A stretch of DNA of 64,000 bases, from NCBI GenBank assembly GCA_973895155.1, contig OZ316894.1, forward strand, positions 8,432,001-8,496,000, in the 5' to 3' direction. The DNA is from Marsupella aquatica (taxonomy: Eukaryota > Marchantiophyta). Position numbers and translations under genes: made by a program. Positions 35,220 to 43,090 of this stretch are shown here, piece by piece (the first letter of the stretch is position 1; each line of letters opens with the position of its first letter). The notes under the pieces are model-generated. The model was not told the DNA's origin and did no database searches. It was given only the letters and a program-made list of their open reading frames with translations.

Positions 35220-35236
35220 GGGATACGGCATATCCC
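35220..35236. repeat. Single type-A palindrome near the left end
   Basis: GGGATACGGCATATCCC, 164 bp inside the left border and upstream of the first TATA box. It is separate from the intronic array and mirrors the lone copy near the right end (54904). Confidence 0.8.
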
Positions 35237-35401
35237 ATTTCGGATCCAACCGCGGAATTCCCCCCCAAAAAAACGAACGCAGTAAAAGTGCCAATATTGT
35301 TTTACCCATTAAGAATATTCTCAAACGATTCTTCTCAACGGTAACATTTAACTGACTGCGCTACAACTGCAGTCAAATACTAACCACGGTCAGGGAGAAA
35401 A

Positions 35402-35412
35402 CTATAAATAGG
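35402..35412 (+). promoter_or_regulatory. TATA box of the first plus-strand gene
   Basis: CTATAAATAGG, followed by GAGATCC and a pyrimidine-rich GCTCATTTTTTCTCGC start region. The layout repeats at 37621 before the next gene (GTATAAATAGG, then GCTCATTTCTTTTCC), so the two promoters look homologous. A 5' exon probably ends at 35493 (AACAG|GTGAGA). Confidence 0.7.
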
Positions 35413-35493
35413 AGATCCACGCTTGAAAATTTTCCGCTCATTTTTTCTCGCTCTGTATCCTCTTCCTCTCGACGAATGCCCACCATCTAACAG

Positions 35494-36238
35494 GTGAGAA
35501 TCTTCATGCAAATGGCAAGGACGAATCCTGAATGGGATACAGCGTATCTCGTTTGGGATTCAACCTTCAAATGTCCAGTTTTTGTTTTTGTTTAGTTGAA
35601 AAAGGAGGTTGGATGCAAAGTGGGATACGGGGTATCCCATATCGCATCCAACCTCCGAATATGAAGTATCTTGGCCTCCAAATGTCAAAACCTCAACGTT
35701 GAATGCGAAATGGGATACGGCGTATCCCGTTTGAGATTCACCCTTCAAATGTCCAGTTTTTGTTTCTCTTCAGTGAAAAAAGGAGGTTGGATGCAAAGTG
35801 GGATACGGGGTATCCCATATCGCATCCAACCTCCGAATATGAAGTATCTTAGCCTCCAAATGTCAAAACCTCAACATTGGATGCAAAATGGGATACGGCG
35901 TATCCCGTTTGGGATTCACCCTTCAAATGTCAAGTTTTTGTTTCTCTTCAATGAAAAAAGGATGTTGGATGCGAAGTGGGATACGGGGTATCCCATATCG
36001 CATCCAACCTCCGAATAATAAGTATCTTAGTCTCCAAATGTTAAAACCTCAATGTTGAATGCGAAATGGGATACGGCATATCCCGTTTGGGATTCAACCT
36101 TCAAATTTCCAGATTTGGTTTCTCTTTAGCTAAAAAAGGAGGTTGGATGCAAAGTGGGATACGGGGTATCCCATGTGGTATCTCCCTAGAGTTTTCTTGG
36201 CATGGGAAAAATCTTATGGATTGCTGATTGTTTCGTAG
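35494..36238 (+). repeat. Palindrome array A1 inside a 5' intron
   Basis: Probable intron GTGAGAAT...TTTCGTAG holding eight palindromes of core GGGATAC-N3-GTATCCC, starting at 35534, 35622, 35712, 35800, 35890, 35978, 36068 and 36156. Spacing is 88, 90, 88, 90, 88, 90, 88 bp. Two alternating unit types give a 178-bp higher-order repeat: GGAGGTTGGATGCAAAGTGG...GGGGTATCCCATATCGCATC and TTGAATGCGAAATGG...GCGTATCCCGTTTGGGATTC. The arms extend the palindrome to about 40 bp. Open frames through this array are repeat artefacts. Confidence 0.85.
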
Positions 36239-36311
36239 GCAAAGTTCAACTAAACACGCACTGAAGCTCTTGCTGCCTTTCAGTGACTCAAGCTTTTGCT
36301 TTCCTGGAAAA

Positions 36312-36662
36312 ATGACATTTTCTCTTGTGAGTCTAATGGCGGTCCAGAATCAAAACCGTGAGAAACGTGCTCGTCAATTGTATAAGCGATTAGTTGCACT
36401 CAAAGTTCTCCGTTTTGGATTAGGAGTGCTATGGACGGGAGGCGTGGATCCACATGATAGTTTGAATCCACTCCGAATAGAGTTTTGTGAAAAAAATGAA
36501 GACGGAGTTCCAATTCGGTCGAGGATATGTTTGAGTGGTTGTCTGCACTCTGTTAATTCTTCTTGTAATTATTGTCATGATGCCCGAAACAAATATCATC
36601 GATTAGCATATTTGTGTTGTCGGATTTGGAACCAAGATCCTTGGGTTAACTTATTGCGTTGA
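36312..36662 (+). CDS. Small Cys-rich protein of the giant element
   Basis: 116 aa from the first ATG after the 3' splice site at 36238 (MTFSLVSLMAVQNQNREKRA). The N-terminal third is basic. The C-terminal part has clustered cysteines and a histidine (RICLSGCLHSVNSSCNYCHD, then LAYLCC), which could bind zinc. I do not recognise a family. It follows a TATA box and a palindrome-filled 5' intron, so it is probably expressed as the first gene of the element. It may be an exon of the next ORF, since a 3' splice-site-like TTTTGTAG lies at about 36773-36780. Confidence 0.5.
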   Translation: MTFSLVSLMAVQNQNREKRARQLYKRLVALKVLRFGLGVLWTGGVDPHDSLNPLRIEFCEKNEDGVPIRSRICLSGCLHSVNSSCNYCHDARNKYHRLAYLCCRIWNQDPWVNLLR

Positions 36663-36841
36663 ATCTTCTTGATTAGTGTGTAAGTGTTAGGTGAACGTTC
36701 TTGGTTCAAAAATTTTGTGAATATATTTTTCTTTTGATCAAAGAAATAAAATCAGTTTTTCCATCACTATTTTGTAGGTTGCTGAGAAAGTGCTCACCAT
36801 CTCATTTATTACTCCAGGTATCCACTGTCTCTTATTTTGGA

Positions 36842-37381
36842 ATGGCCGTCATTGAGAACCCTGTCTTTACAAGGTTAGCGATGTCATTCGACAAAGAGAA
36901 GAAACAAATTCAACAGAAAAGTGGCCAAAGGGAATCCAGATTGCTTTTGGATGGACTTCCTGATGAGATTGTTGAAATGTTCATTTGGCCCATTTTGAAA
37001 GTTTGTTGTATAGAGGATGAATTTGATTCCTCCAAGAACCAAGCTGATGAAAGATTGATGCGATTAAAAACAATGGTGTGGCTTGGATGCACCTCCAAGA
37101 AATGGAACCAACTCGTAATTTGTACACGAGTCTGGGGTATTCTTAGACTAGCAAGAAGCCAGTTTGAGGAAGTAAATGAAATGCTAACAAGCATTCCCAA
37201 TGGAAAATCCCTTCAGAATGTTCATATTGAAGCTTTTGTTAGGATGGAAACACCGAATCTTCCTCCAATCGATTTCTTAGGTTTATTTTCAAGGTCTGAC
37301 CTAAATCGATTTCAAGAAGACTGGCACAATCTTGAGAAAGATGAGCAAGCAAGGCTCTTGGAAATGTATGGGGAAGCTTAG
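36842..37381 (+). CDS. F-box-like protein of the giant element
   Basis: 180 aa from ATG 36842 (MAVIENPVF); the frame is also open upstream. The central part LLLDGLPDEIVEMFIWPIL, followed after a charged loop by LKTMVWLGCTSKKWNQLV, resembles the plant F-box pattern (LPxDLxxxIL ... VCKxWxxLI). F-box proteins link substrates to SCF ubiquitin ligases. No C-terminal Kelch or LRR repeats are visible and the domain is loose, so the match is only suggestive. It could be the second exon of the preceding Cys-rich ORF. Confidence 0.45.
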   Translation: MAVIENPVFTRLAMSFDKEKKQIQQKSGQRESRLLLDGLPDEIVEMFIWPILKVCCIEDEFDSSKNQADERLMRLKTMVWLGCTSKKWNQLVICTRVWGILRLARSQFEEVNEMLTSIPNGKSLQNVHIEAFVRMETPNLPPIDFLGLFSRSDLNRFQEDWHNLEKDEQARLLEMYGEA

Positions 37382-37620
37382 AGCTTTATTTTGTGGCACA
37401 ATTCCGGATGAATAAAGAGTTTTGTGATTCTACCCTTACATCAACCCCATTCGCTAAGCGTAAAATCTATTTGGTTTAATCCAAGGACGTGGGGATATGC
37501 CTAATCTAAATCTAGTCAGAAACAAAGTCCTATCAAGCAAAAAAAGTATAAATAGACCTCCAGACTCCAACCCTCCACTTTTGGATACACCTTATCGCTT
37601 GTGTATACGAAGGTGATAAA

Positions 37621-37631
37621 GTATAAATAGG
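37621..37631 (+). promoter_or_regulatory. TATA box of the second plus-strand gene
   Basis: GTATAAATAGG, with a second GTATAAATAGA at about 37547. The following region resembles the promoter at 35402. The 5' exon is predicted to end at 37754 (ACAG|GTAAAA). Confidence 0.65.
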
Positions 37632-37754
37632 AGTGCCTGGTCAGAAAGTGCACGCTCATTTCTTTTCCTTCTCAATTTTGTTTGCCTCCGCATTTTTCTC
37701 GGGCCGCAACATCTCTATAGCTTTTCATATTTGCTCGAATCAAAACAAAAACAG

Positions 37755-38566
37755 GTAAAACCTTAAGAAACTCTCCCCTCCTTGGCGTACTTCATTGTTG
37801 AATCCTGAGTGGGATACGCCGTATCCTCCTTTGCATTCAACTCTATTCTTTGCCCTTTTGTTCGAAGAATAGAACTTTTCAATGTTGAATACAAGATGGG
37901 ATACCGCATATCCCATGTCGCATCCAACACCCTCTTTTTAGTATTCCATCGGAACCTCCTTGCTGTTTGTTGACTTTGAATACGAAATGGGATACCGCGT
38001 ATCCCATTTCGGATTCAACTACATCTCTTTGGTCTTTTATTGTAGAGTACTAGAAATTCCTGATGTTTAGGGTTTAGCGCCTTTGCGGAGGATCATTGCA
38101 CAAGGAGCCGCATTGGATGATGTTGGATACAAACCGGGATACCCGTATCCCATTTCGCATTCAACTCCCTATTTTTTGTTGTTTGCATCAGACTAGGCAA
38201 TTGTTGATGTTGGATGCGAAGTGGGATACCTCGTATCCCATTTCGCATTCAACTCCCTATTTTGCGTTCTTTGCATCGGACTCTGCAGTTGTTGATTTCG
38301 GATGCGAAGTGGGATACCTCGTATCCCATTTCGCATTCAATTCCCTATTTTTTGTGTTTTGTATCAGACTCGAGGCAATTGTTGATGTTGGATGCGATGT
38401 GGGATACCGCGTATCCCATTTCGCATTTAACTCCCTATTTTTTGTTCTTTGCATCAGACTCTCGGTAGTTGTTGATTTTGGATGCGAAGTGGGATACCGC
38501 GTATCCAATCTTGCATTCAACTACTTTTGTATGTTTACGCCTTGGTTTTGTGTCAATATTTTACAG
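37755..38566 (+). repeat. Palindrome array A2 inside a 5' intron
   Basis: Intron GTAAAACC...ATTTTACAG with eight palindromes starting at 37811, 37898, 37989, 38136, 38223, 38311, 38401 and 38491. The last five are spaced 87, 88, 90 and 90 bp. The best ones extend to about 45 bp, with arms GTTGGATGCGAAGT and ATTTCGCATTCAAC around the core. The three central bases vary (CTC, CGC, GCC); the copy at 38136 has a 2-base centre. Intervening spacers (CTCCCTATTTT.TGTT.TTTGCATC) also repeat. Confidence 0.85.
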
Positions 38567-38570
38567 GAAC

Positions 38571-39167
38571 ATGTTGAACAAATCAAAGTCGTCTGCTTCG
38601 ACCAAATCTTCATGGACGTCTATCGTCGATGAGATTTGGAAGAAGGACCTTTACACCGAGGAGAAACTCGTGAGGAATAGGTGGTACTTCAGGGATGCCC
38701 GGGCGATGGATATTCACAGAGCCTATGACGGTCTAGCGATGTGGTTGGTTATAGTTAAGGGTAAAGACCATTGCCATTATGGATTAGTCGTGGACACTGC
38801 GGAGGCAGATATCACCGACGCAAAAACCAAACAGTTGAAGAAGATTCCAATATACCTTTGCATTCTTCCGAACAATGACTTCATTGTAGTTGTCCTCAAC
38901 TACGAGAAACTCGATCGGGTCTCGATGAACACATTTCCTGATGACCCGATTTGCAAGCTAATTTTGGAAGTGTCAGAGATTGATGACTTTTCTTATTGGT
39001 GTTTGAAATTTGTCTTAAAGTCTTGGAGGGTTGTTGAGGATTTTACCAAGGTAGCATATAGGTCCGTCGTTGGAGCCGACTTTGGCGTCAAAGAGCGTTG
39101 TCCGGGTGACCGTGTTTTCTGGCAAGAGCATGTTGGCTCTTTTGAAGTTAACCTTGCATGCTCATAA
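38571..39167 (+). CDS. Unknown 198-aa protein of the giant element
   Basis: Starts at the ATG right after the predicted 3' splice site at 38566 (MLNKSKSSASTKSSW). No family recognised. It shows a Ser/Lys-rich N-terminus, then a globular region of mixed beta/alpha character with several Trp and Cys residues (LAMWLVIVKGKDHCHYGLVV, IPIYLCILPNNDFIVVVLNY, FSYWCLKFVLKSWRVVEDF). The stop at 39165-39167 lies 3 bp from the stop of the convergent two-ORF gene. A possible decayed counterpart of its C-terminus precedes the second copy of that gene (62700-62770), so the gene pair may be an inherited unit. Confidence 0.55.
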   Translation: MLNKSKSSASTKSSWTSIVDEIWKKDLYTEEKLVRNRWYFRDARAMDIHRAYDGLAMWLVIVKGKDHCHYGLVVDTAEADITDAKTKQLKKIPIYLCILPNNDFIVVVLNYEKLDRVSMNTFPDDPICKLILEVSEIDDFSYWCLKFVLKSWRVVEDFTKVAYRSVVGADFGVKERCPGDRVFWQEHVGSFEVNLACS

Positions 39168-39170
39168 GTT

Positions 39171-39597
39171 CTACACTAAAATTAAAATGATAATTCTAGT
39201 AACAAGGGTAGTGGGTATTAAGAAAGGTTCAGGTGAAACTAAAATACTGTTAAACCCTACTTCACCATACTTGCGGACCAACACATCACGAAAATTAGTT
39301 TTCTTACGACATATGATCCTAATATCTCCAAGAGAAAATGAAACAGGAATATCATCCGGACTCCTATTCAGATCCATGACTTCAATAAAGGACAAAGATA
39401 ATGCACTCTAACTCCTCTCGGTACGACATCACTTGGTATATTATTGGCTCGTTAGAAACCATAACAACAGTTGCAAATTGAGCTCCAAAATGATAGGTTA
39501 GATGTTGCCTCATAGATGGTTTGTCTAAAAGATGGACTCTAATCAAAAACGGATTACGAAGGGGAAGATCAGGGATAACTCTCTCTCTTGGATTCAT
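39171..39597 (-). CDS. Two-ORF gene, copy 1 (family unknown)
   Basis: First frame 39382-39597: NPFLIRVHLLDKPSMRQHLT ... FGAQFATVVMVSNEPIIY ... ECIIFVLY, then a stop. Second frame 39171-39395, shifted by +1: DLNRSPDDIPVSFSLGDIRI ... VLVRKYGEVGFNSILVSPEP. The same two frames with the same overlap occur at 62774-63218, about half identical at the protein level. In both copies the first frame ends TAT-TGA and the second is entered one base later. This could be programmed +1 frameshifting, a shared ancient frameshift or a split gene. The function is not recognised; it runs convergent to the 198-aa gene. Confidence 0.6.
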
Positions 39598-39610
39598 GAT
39601 GGCTCTCCTA

Positions 39611-39825
39611 TTCCTTTGCTATCCGGGCCAAAGGACGCCCCACCCCTATATTCCCCAAAAAACCTTATTCCCTAAGGTCCCATCTATAAGTCTACCACTC
39701 ATTCCTTTGCTATCCGGGCCAAAGGACGCCCCACTACTATGTTCAAGGCACAAAAGAGCTTCACAACCTTGAATGATAAACACTGCGGAATGAGGAAAGA
39801 GTGTCACTCACCACTTTATTTATAG
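39611..39825 (-). promoter_or_regulatory. Promoter region of two-ORF gene copy 1 with a direct repeat
   Basis: The minus-strand TATA box is CTATAAATAAAG (39814-39825). Between it and the ATG, a 33-bp word starting TTCCTTTGCTATCCGGGCC occurs at 39611 and 39702, 91 bp apart. The second copy of the gene also has a direct repeat at this place, with a different sequence and a 180-bp spacing. Confidence 0.55.
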
Positions 39826-39929
39826 TGCACACCAAGAGGGCATGGATCAAGCCCAAGCACTTGGATGAAGGCCAAGTGGCAAACATCAAATACCTAAGAG
39901 TGTGCTAGTACTGTTCATAGTTGGTGAAA

Positions 39930-40195
39930 TTACTTTTAGTAGGTGGAACTACCATGCATTGGTGGAACTACTGTGCGTTGGTGGAACTATTGTGCGTTGG
40001 TGGACCTATTGTGCGTTGGTGGACCTATTATGCGTTAGTGGACCTACTATGCGTTGGTGGTTCTACTATGCGTTGGTGGACCTATTATGCGTTAGTGGAC
40101 CTACTGTGCGTTGGTAGAACTATTGTGCGTTGGTAGAACTACTCATATACATTGGTAGAACTACTCATATGAATTGGTGGAACTACTGTATTCCG
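39930..40195. repeat. 19-bp minisatellite upstream of two-ORF gene copy 1
   Basis: About 12 units of TGCGTTGGTGGACCTATTG and close variants. Three units are 57 bp, so all frames stay open and give artefact ORFs. A 28-bp minisatellite of unrelated sequence occupies the same place relative to copy 2 of the gene. Confidence 0.85.
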
Positions 40196-40296
40196 TTAAT
40201 ATAGCTAAAGAAGTTAATAAAGTCTAAATTTAATAATCTAATTACTAAACTACTTATATAATCTATAACATATTAAAACAAACAATTTTTTTATAA

Positions 40297-42988
40297 CTTA
40301 AGAGAAAATCACGACAGCGTCCTCTAAAGTTGAAAGTGACGAATCCTATCGATCCGGCTTCAAAGTCATGGGAGATGTCTGGAACACCCTCGATAAAGGA
40401 GAAATCTGCCACAGTTTCTTTTAAGGAACCGGCAAAAAGGAAGCTTGCAGATCAACTCTCCGGGGAAGGTCCTAAAGCAGCGGTGTCAGGCGAAGCTGCT
40501 GGCAAGAAGAAACTGGATCGACGTAACATCCAGAAGCGAGCACCATCTGCACCCGAAAGTGTTGTCTCATCTTTGGTCCCAACAATTTCACAAACACCGT
40601 CTTAGATTCCTTCAACTTTGTCAGGTGGGCCTTCTCTATCATCTAGGGGTGCTGTGAAAGAAAAGAAAAACAATTCAACAGATATCACCACAGCTTTGCA
40701 GCGGGAAGAGACACTTGTGGTTCGTGAAGAAGTGTCTCAGTTGATGGAGACCAAGAGAGTTCAGAAGACAACTGTTATTCTGAAAACAACTAACCTGCTT
40801 CTTGTTGATGATTTTGACGACAAGAACTAAATGTTGGTTCGAACAGTAGATCGGTTGCATGTAGAGAACATCAAGACTTTGATGAAAATGAATCCAATAA
40901 ATTTCACCACGCCATTTGTCTTGTTTGTGATCCCCAAAGATTGCCCGACAGTGACAGACTGGGACCCAGAAAAGGCAACGAGCTGGAGATATCGAGTGAT
41001 TGGAGGTAATCACGGTGCTCGGGCTAAGAGAGAATTGTATCAGGCTTATGGGAGAGAGATCTTCAATGAACTCCAAGCTTGGGTGTATGCTGGTCTCACA
41101 AGGGAGGACATTCAGAAACTTAGCATCCAACATAATATTGATCAGGAGTACAAGAAAAAAATGAATAACATTGATCAAATCCGAACAATGCATAAGATTT
41201 TCCTTGCCAGAGGTATGGCAAAAACCAAGGAGACTAGAGAAGCGTGTGCGATGGAGGTTTGCCTCGACGGGTTTTTTCTGGGGGACGCCACAAGCCTAAG
41301 GAAGCATGAACCTCTCTTCCAAATTGCGTTTAGGTTGGGTAAGGTCTGGGAACTCCAAGACCAGATCTTTGAGATGTGGAACAAGTTGGAGATCAAAGGG
41401 CAGAATAAGCAGAAGTCACCGATCAAGAAACTGAAGAAAAAAGGGAAAGCACAGTCGATTCCAAAAGCTTTGAATAAGCTTGTAGGGGGCCTTACCCTGA
41501 CACCTTGGAGAGCAATCGAGGGAATTGAACACGACCGATTTTTGGAGTCCCTTCTTCTACGAGTGAAGGACCGGATGATCTCTTTGGAGCAGATGGCAAA
41601 AGAAGCCGAGAGTTACAAGAAACTTGTGAAAATCAACAAGCTTTTTGTTCAGTTATCAGGGCAACCAGACTGGGCGACTTGCAAACAAATGTTTCCGAAA
41701 GAAACAGAATCTGCCGAGCTTGAAAGATGGAGTGGGAAGTTGTCCGATGTGGTATGTTCTCCCCTTCCATTGATTGGACTTTTCTCGGATTCACTTGTGT
41801 TTATTTGACGTTTGTGATATTTCAATGAGGTTTTTGCTTGGTCAAATGCGAAGTGGGATACGGCGTATCCCATCTCGGATTCACTTGTGTTTATTTGACG
41901 TTTGTGATGTTTCAATGAGGTTTTTGCTTGGTCGAATGCGAAGTGGGATACGGCGTATCCCATCTCGGATTCACTTGTGTTTATTTGACGTTTGTGATGT
42001 TTCAATGAGGTTTTTGCTTGATCGAATACGAAGTGGGATACGCAGTATCCCATCTCGGATTCACTTATGTTTATTTGACGTTGGTGATGTTTGAATGGGG
42101 TTTTTGCTTGGTTGAATGCAAAGTGGGATACGGGGTATCCCATGTCGCATTCGTCGTCCAGATTTGATTGTTTGAATGCCCAAATGGTTCTCCCCATTGT
42201 CTTTTCTCTGGATTCTTTTAACAAGTTTGCGTTTGCAGTTGAAAGCTTTTTTGAAGAAGAAGAACAAGGATGCAATTGGTGCCGATGCGGTTGAGAAGCC
42301 TTCGGAGGAGCTGACTTTGAGTGTTATTCCCACGGAGTTTAAGAATTATGTTCAAGAAGCGATTGAGAACTACAACCGTCGTCATGGGATTGAAACGGTT
42401 GAAGCGGAGTTGAGTGACCATCGATGGAAAAACGCTGATGGAAATTTCATCAAATATACATTGCATTGTGGAGATGTCAGGGCGCTGGATAAGTTTGTAG
42501 AGAAAAGGAATTACACACTTGCAATTGCAGACATTCCCTATGGATTCAATGCGCCTGGCTCTGAAAATGATGAGCTCCCATTTTCAGAGAGTGATATTGT
42601 AGATATGGTGAAGTGTTTTGCCAAGGTGACAAGTTCAAAGATATGGAGGTTTGTTGTGATTCACTCTTTGCAGCAAACTTGGTCTATGATGAATGCCTTG
42701 GGAAAAACTTGTAATGCAGGTGTAGAGGCTGGAATTTGGGAGAAGCCAAATGTACATGCTCATCCTTCGGGGAATCGATTGGCTTGGGCTTTTGAAAACT
42801 GGTCAATCGGATATTATCACGAGAGTGGTATTAGGACCAGAGACATGTACAATTTTGAACATGATGAGAAAAGGGTAAACATCATAAAAGTCCCTTGTGT
42901 TACAAAGAAATGTGTAACACCATTGGGGGAAATAGTGAACCCTTACCAGAAGCCGATAGCTCTAGCAGATTGGTTCTGTGATGCCTAG
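40297..42988 (+). pseudogene. ParB-like / DNA N6(N4)-methyltransferase fusion gene
   Basis: One reading frame through two exons (to 41751; 42239-42988), joined by a phase-0 intron GTATGT...TTTGCAG. The N-terminal part is Lys/Ser-rich. A ParB/Srx-like domain lies at about 40860-41200: YRVIGGNHGARAKREL (usual xDGxHRxxA) and LSIQHNIDQEYKKKMNNID, the eHN block after the strand. Exon 2 has LHCGDVRALDKF and the methyltransferase motif IADIPYGF (42524-42547; usual DPPY), then NPYQKPIALADWF at the end, the QKP block of N6/N4-type DNA methyltransferases. ParB-methyltransferase fusions are known from phages and bacteria. In-frame stops TAG 40603-40605 and TAA 40828-40830 break it. The frame ends just where gypsy element 2 begins, before a FxGxG motif, so the 3' end is probably cut off. 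Confidence 0.7.
41752..42238 (+). repeat. Palindrome array A3 in the ParB-methyltransferase intron
   Basis: The intron lies exactly between the ParB-like and methyltransferase exons. Four palindromes start at 41855, 41945, 42035 and 42125, exactly 90 bp apart, in near-identical 90-bp units (CACTTGTGTTTATTTGACG ... TTTTTGCTTGGTCGAATGCG). Cores: GGGATACGGCGTATCCC twice, then centres GCA and GGG. The gene is thus spliced around its own possible target sites. Confidence 0.9.
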
Positions 42989-43090
42989 CCAGGAATCACT
43001 CGGCCAGTTAAGTGGGTAAAGCAGGAGTGCACCCTAGAAACACCTTAGTATAGGGACAAACAAGGGAAATATAAACAATTAGGGGCGACT

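Noticed and set aside
35671-36018. Open frames through the palindrome arrays (also 38096-38520 and 41649-42275, both strands)
   Set aside because: They encode the repeat unit itself (recurrent GYRVSHFA / GIRRIPF-like words) and lie inside predicted introns. The 90-bp period is a multiple of three, so frames stay open.
36842-37381. A confident F-box gene with a substrate-binding C-terminus
   Set aside because: Only the N-terminal motif is suggestive; no Kelch, LRR or other repeats follow. Kept as F-box-like with low confidence.
39902-40136. Trp/Leu-rich frames
   Set aside because: Translation of the 19-bp minisatellite; three units are 57 bp, so all frames stay open.
35494-42238. Regular palindromes with spacers, resembling a CRISPR array
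   Set aside because: The spacers also repeat, the period is the same inside introns of plant-type genes, and no cas-like gene is present. Palindromic binding sites explain the pattern better.
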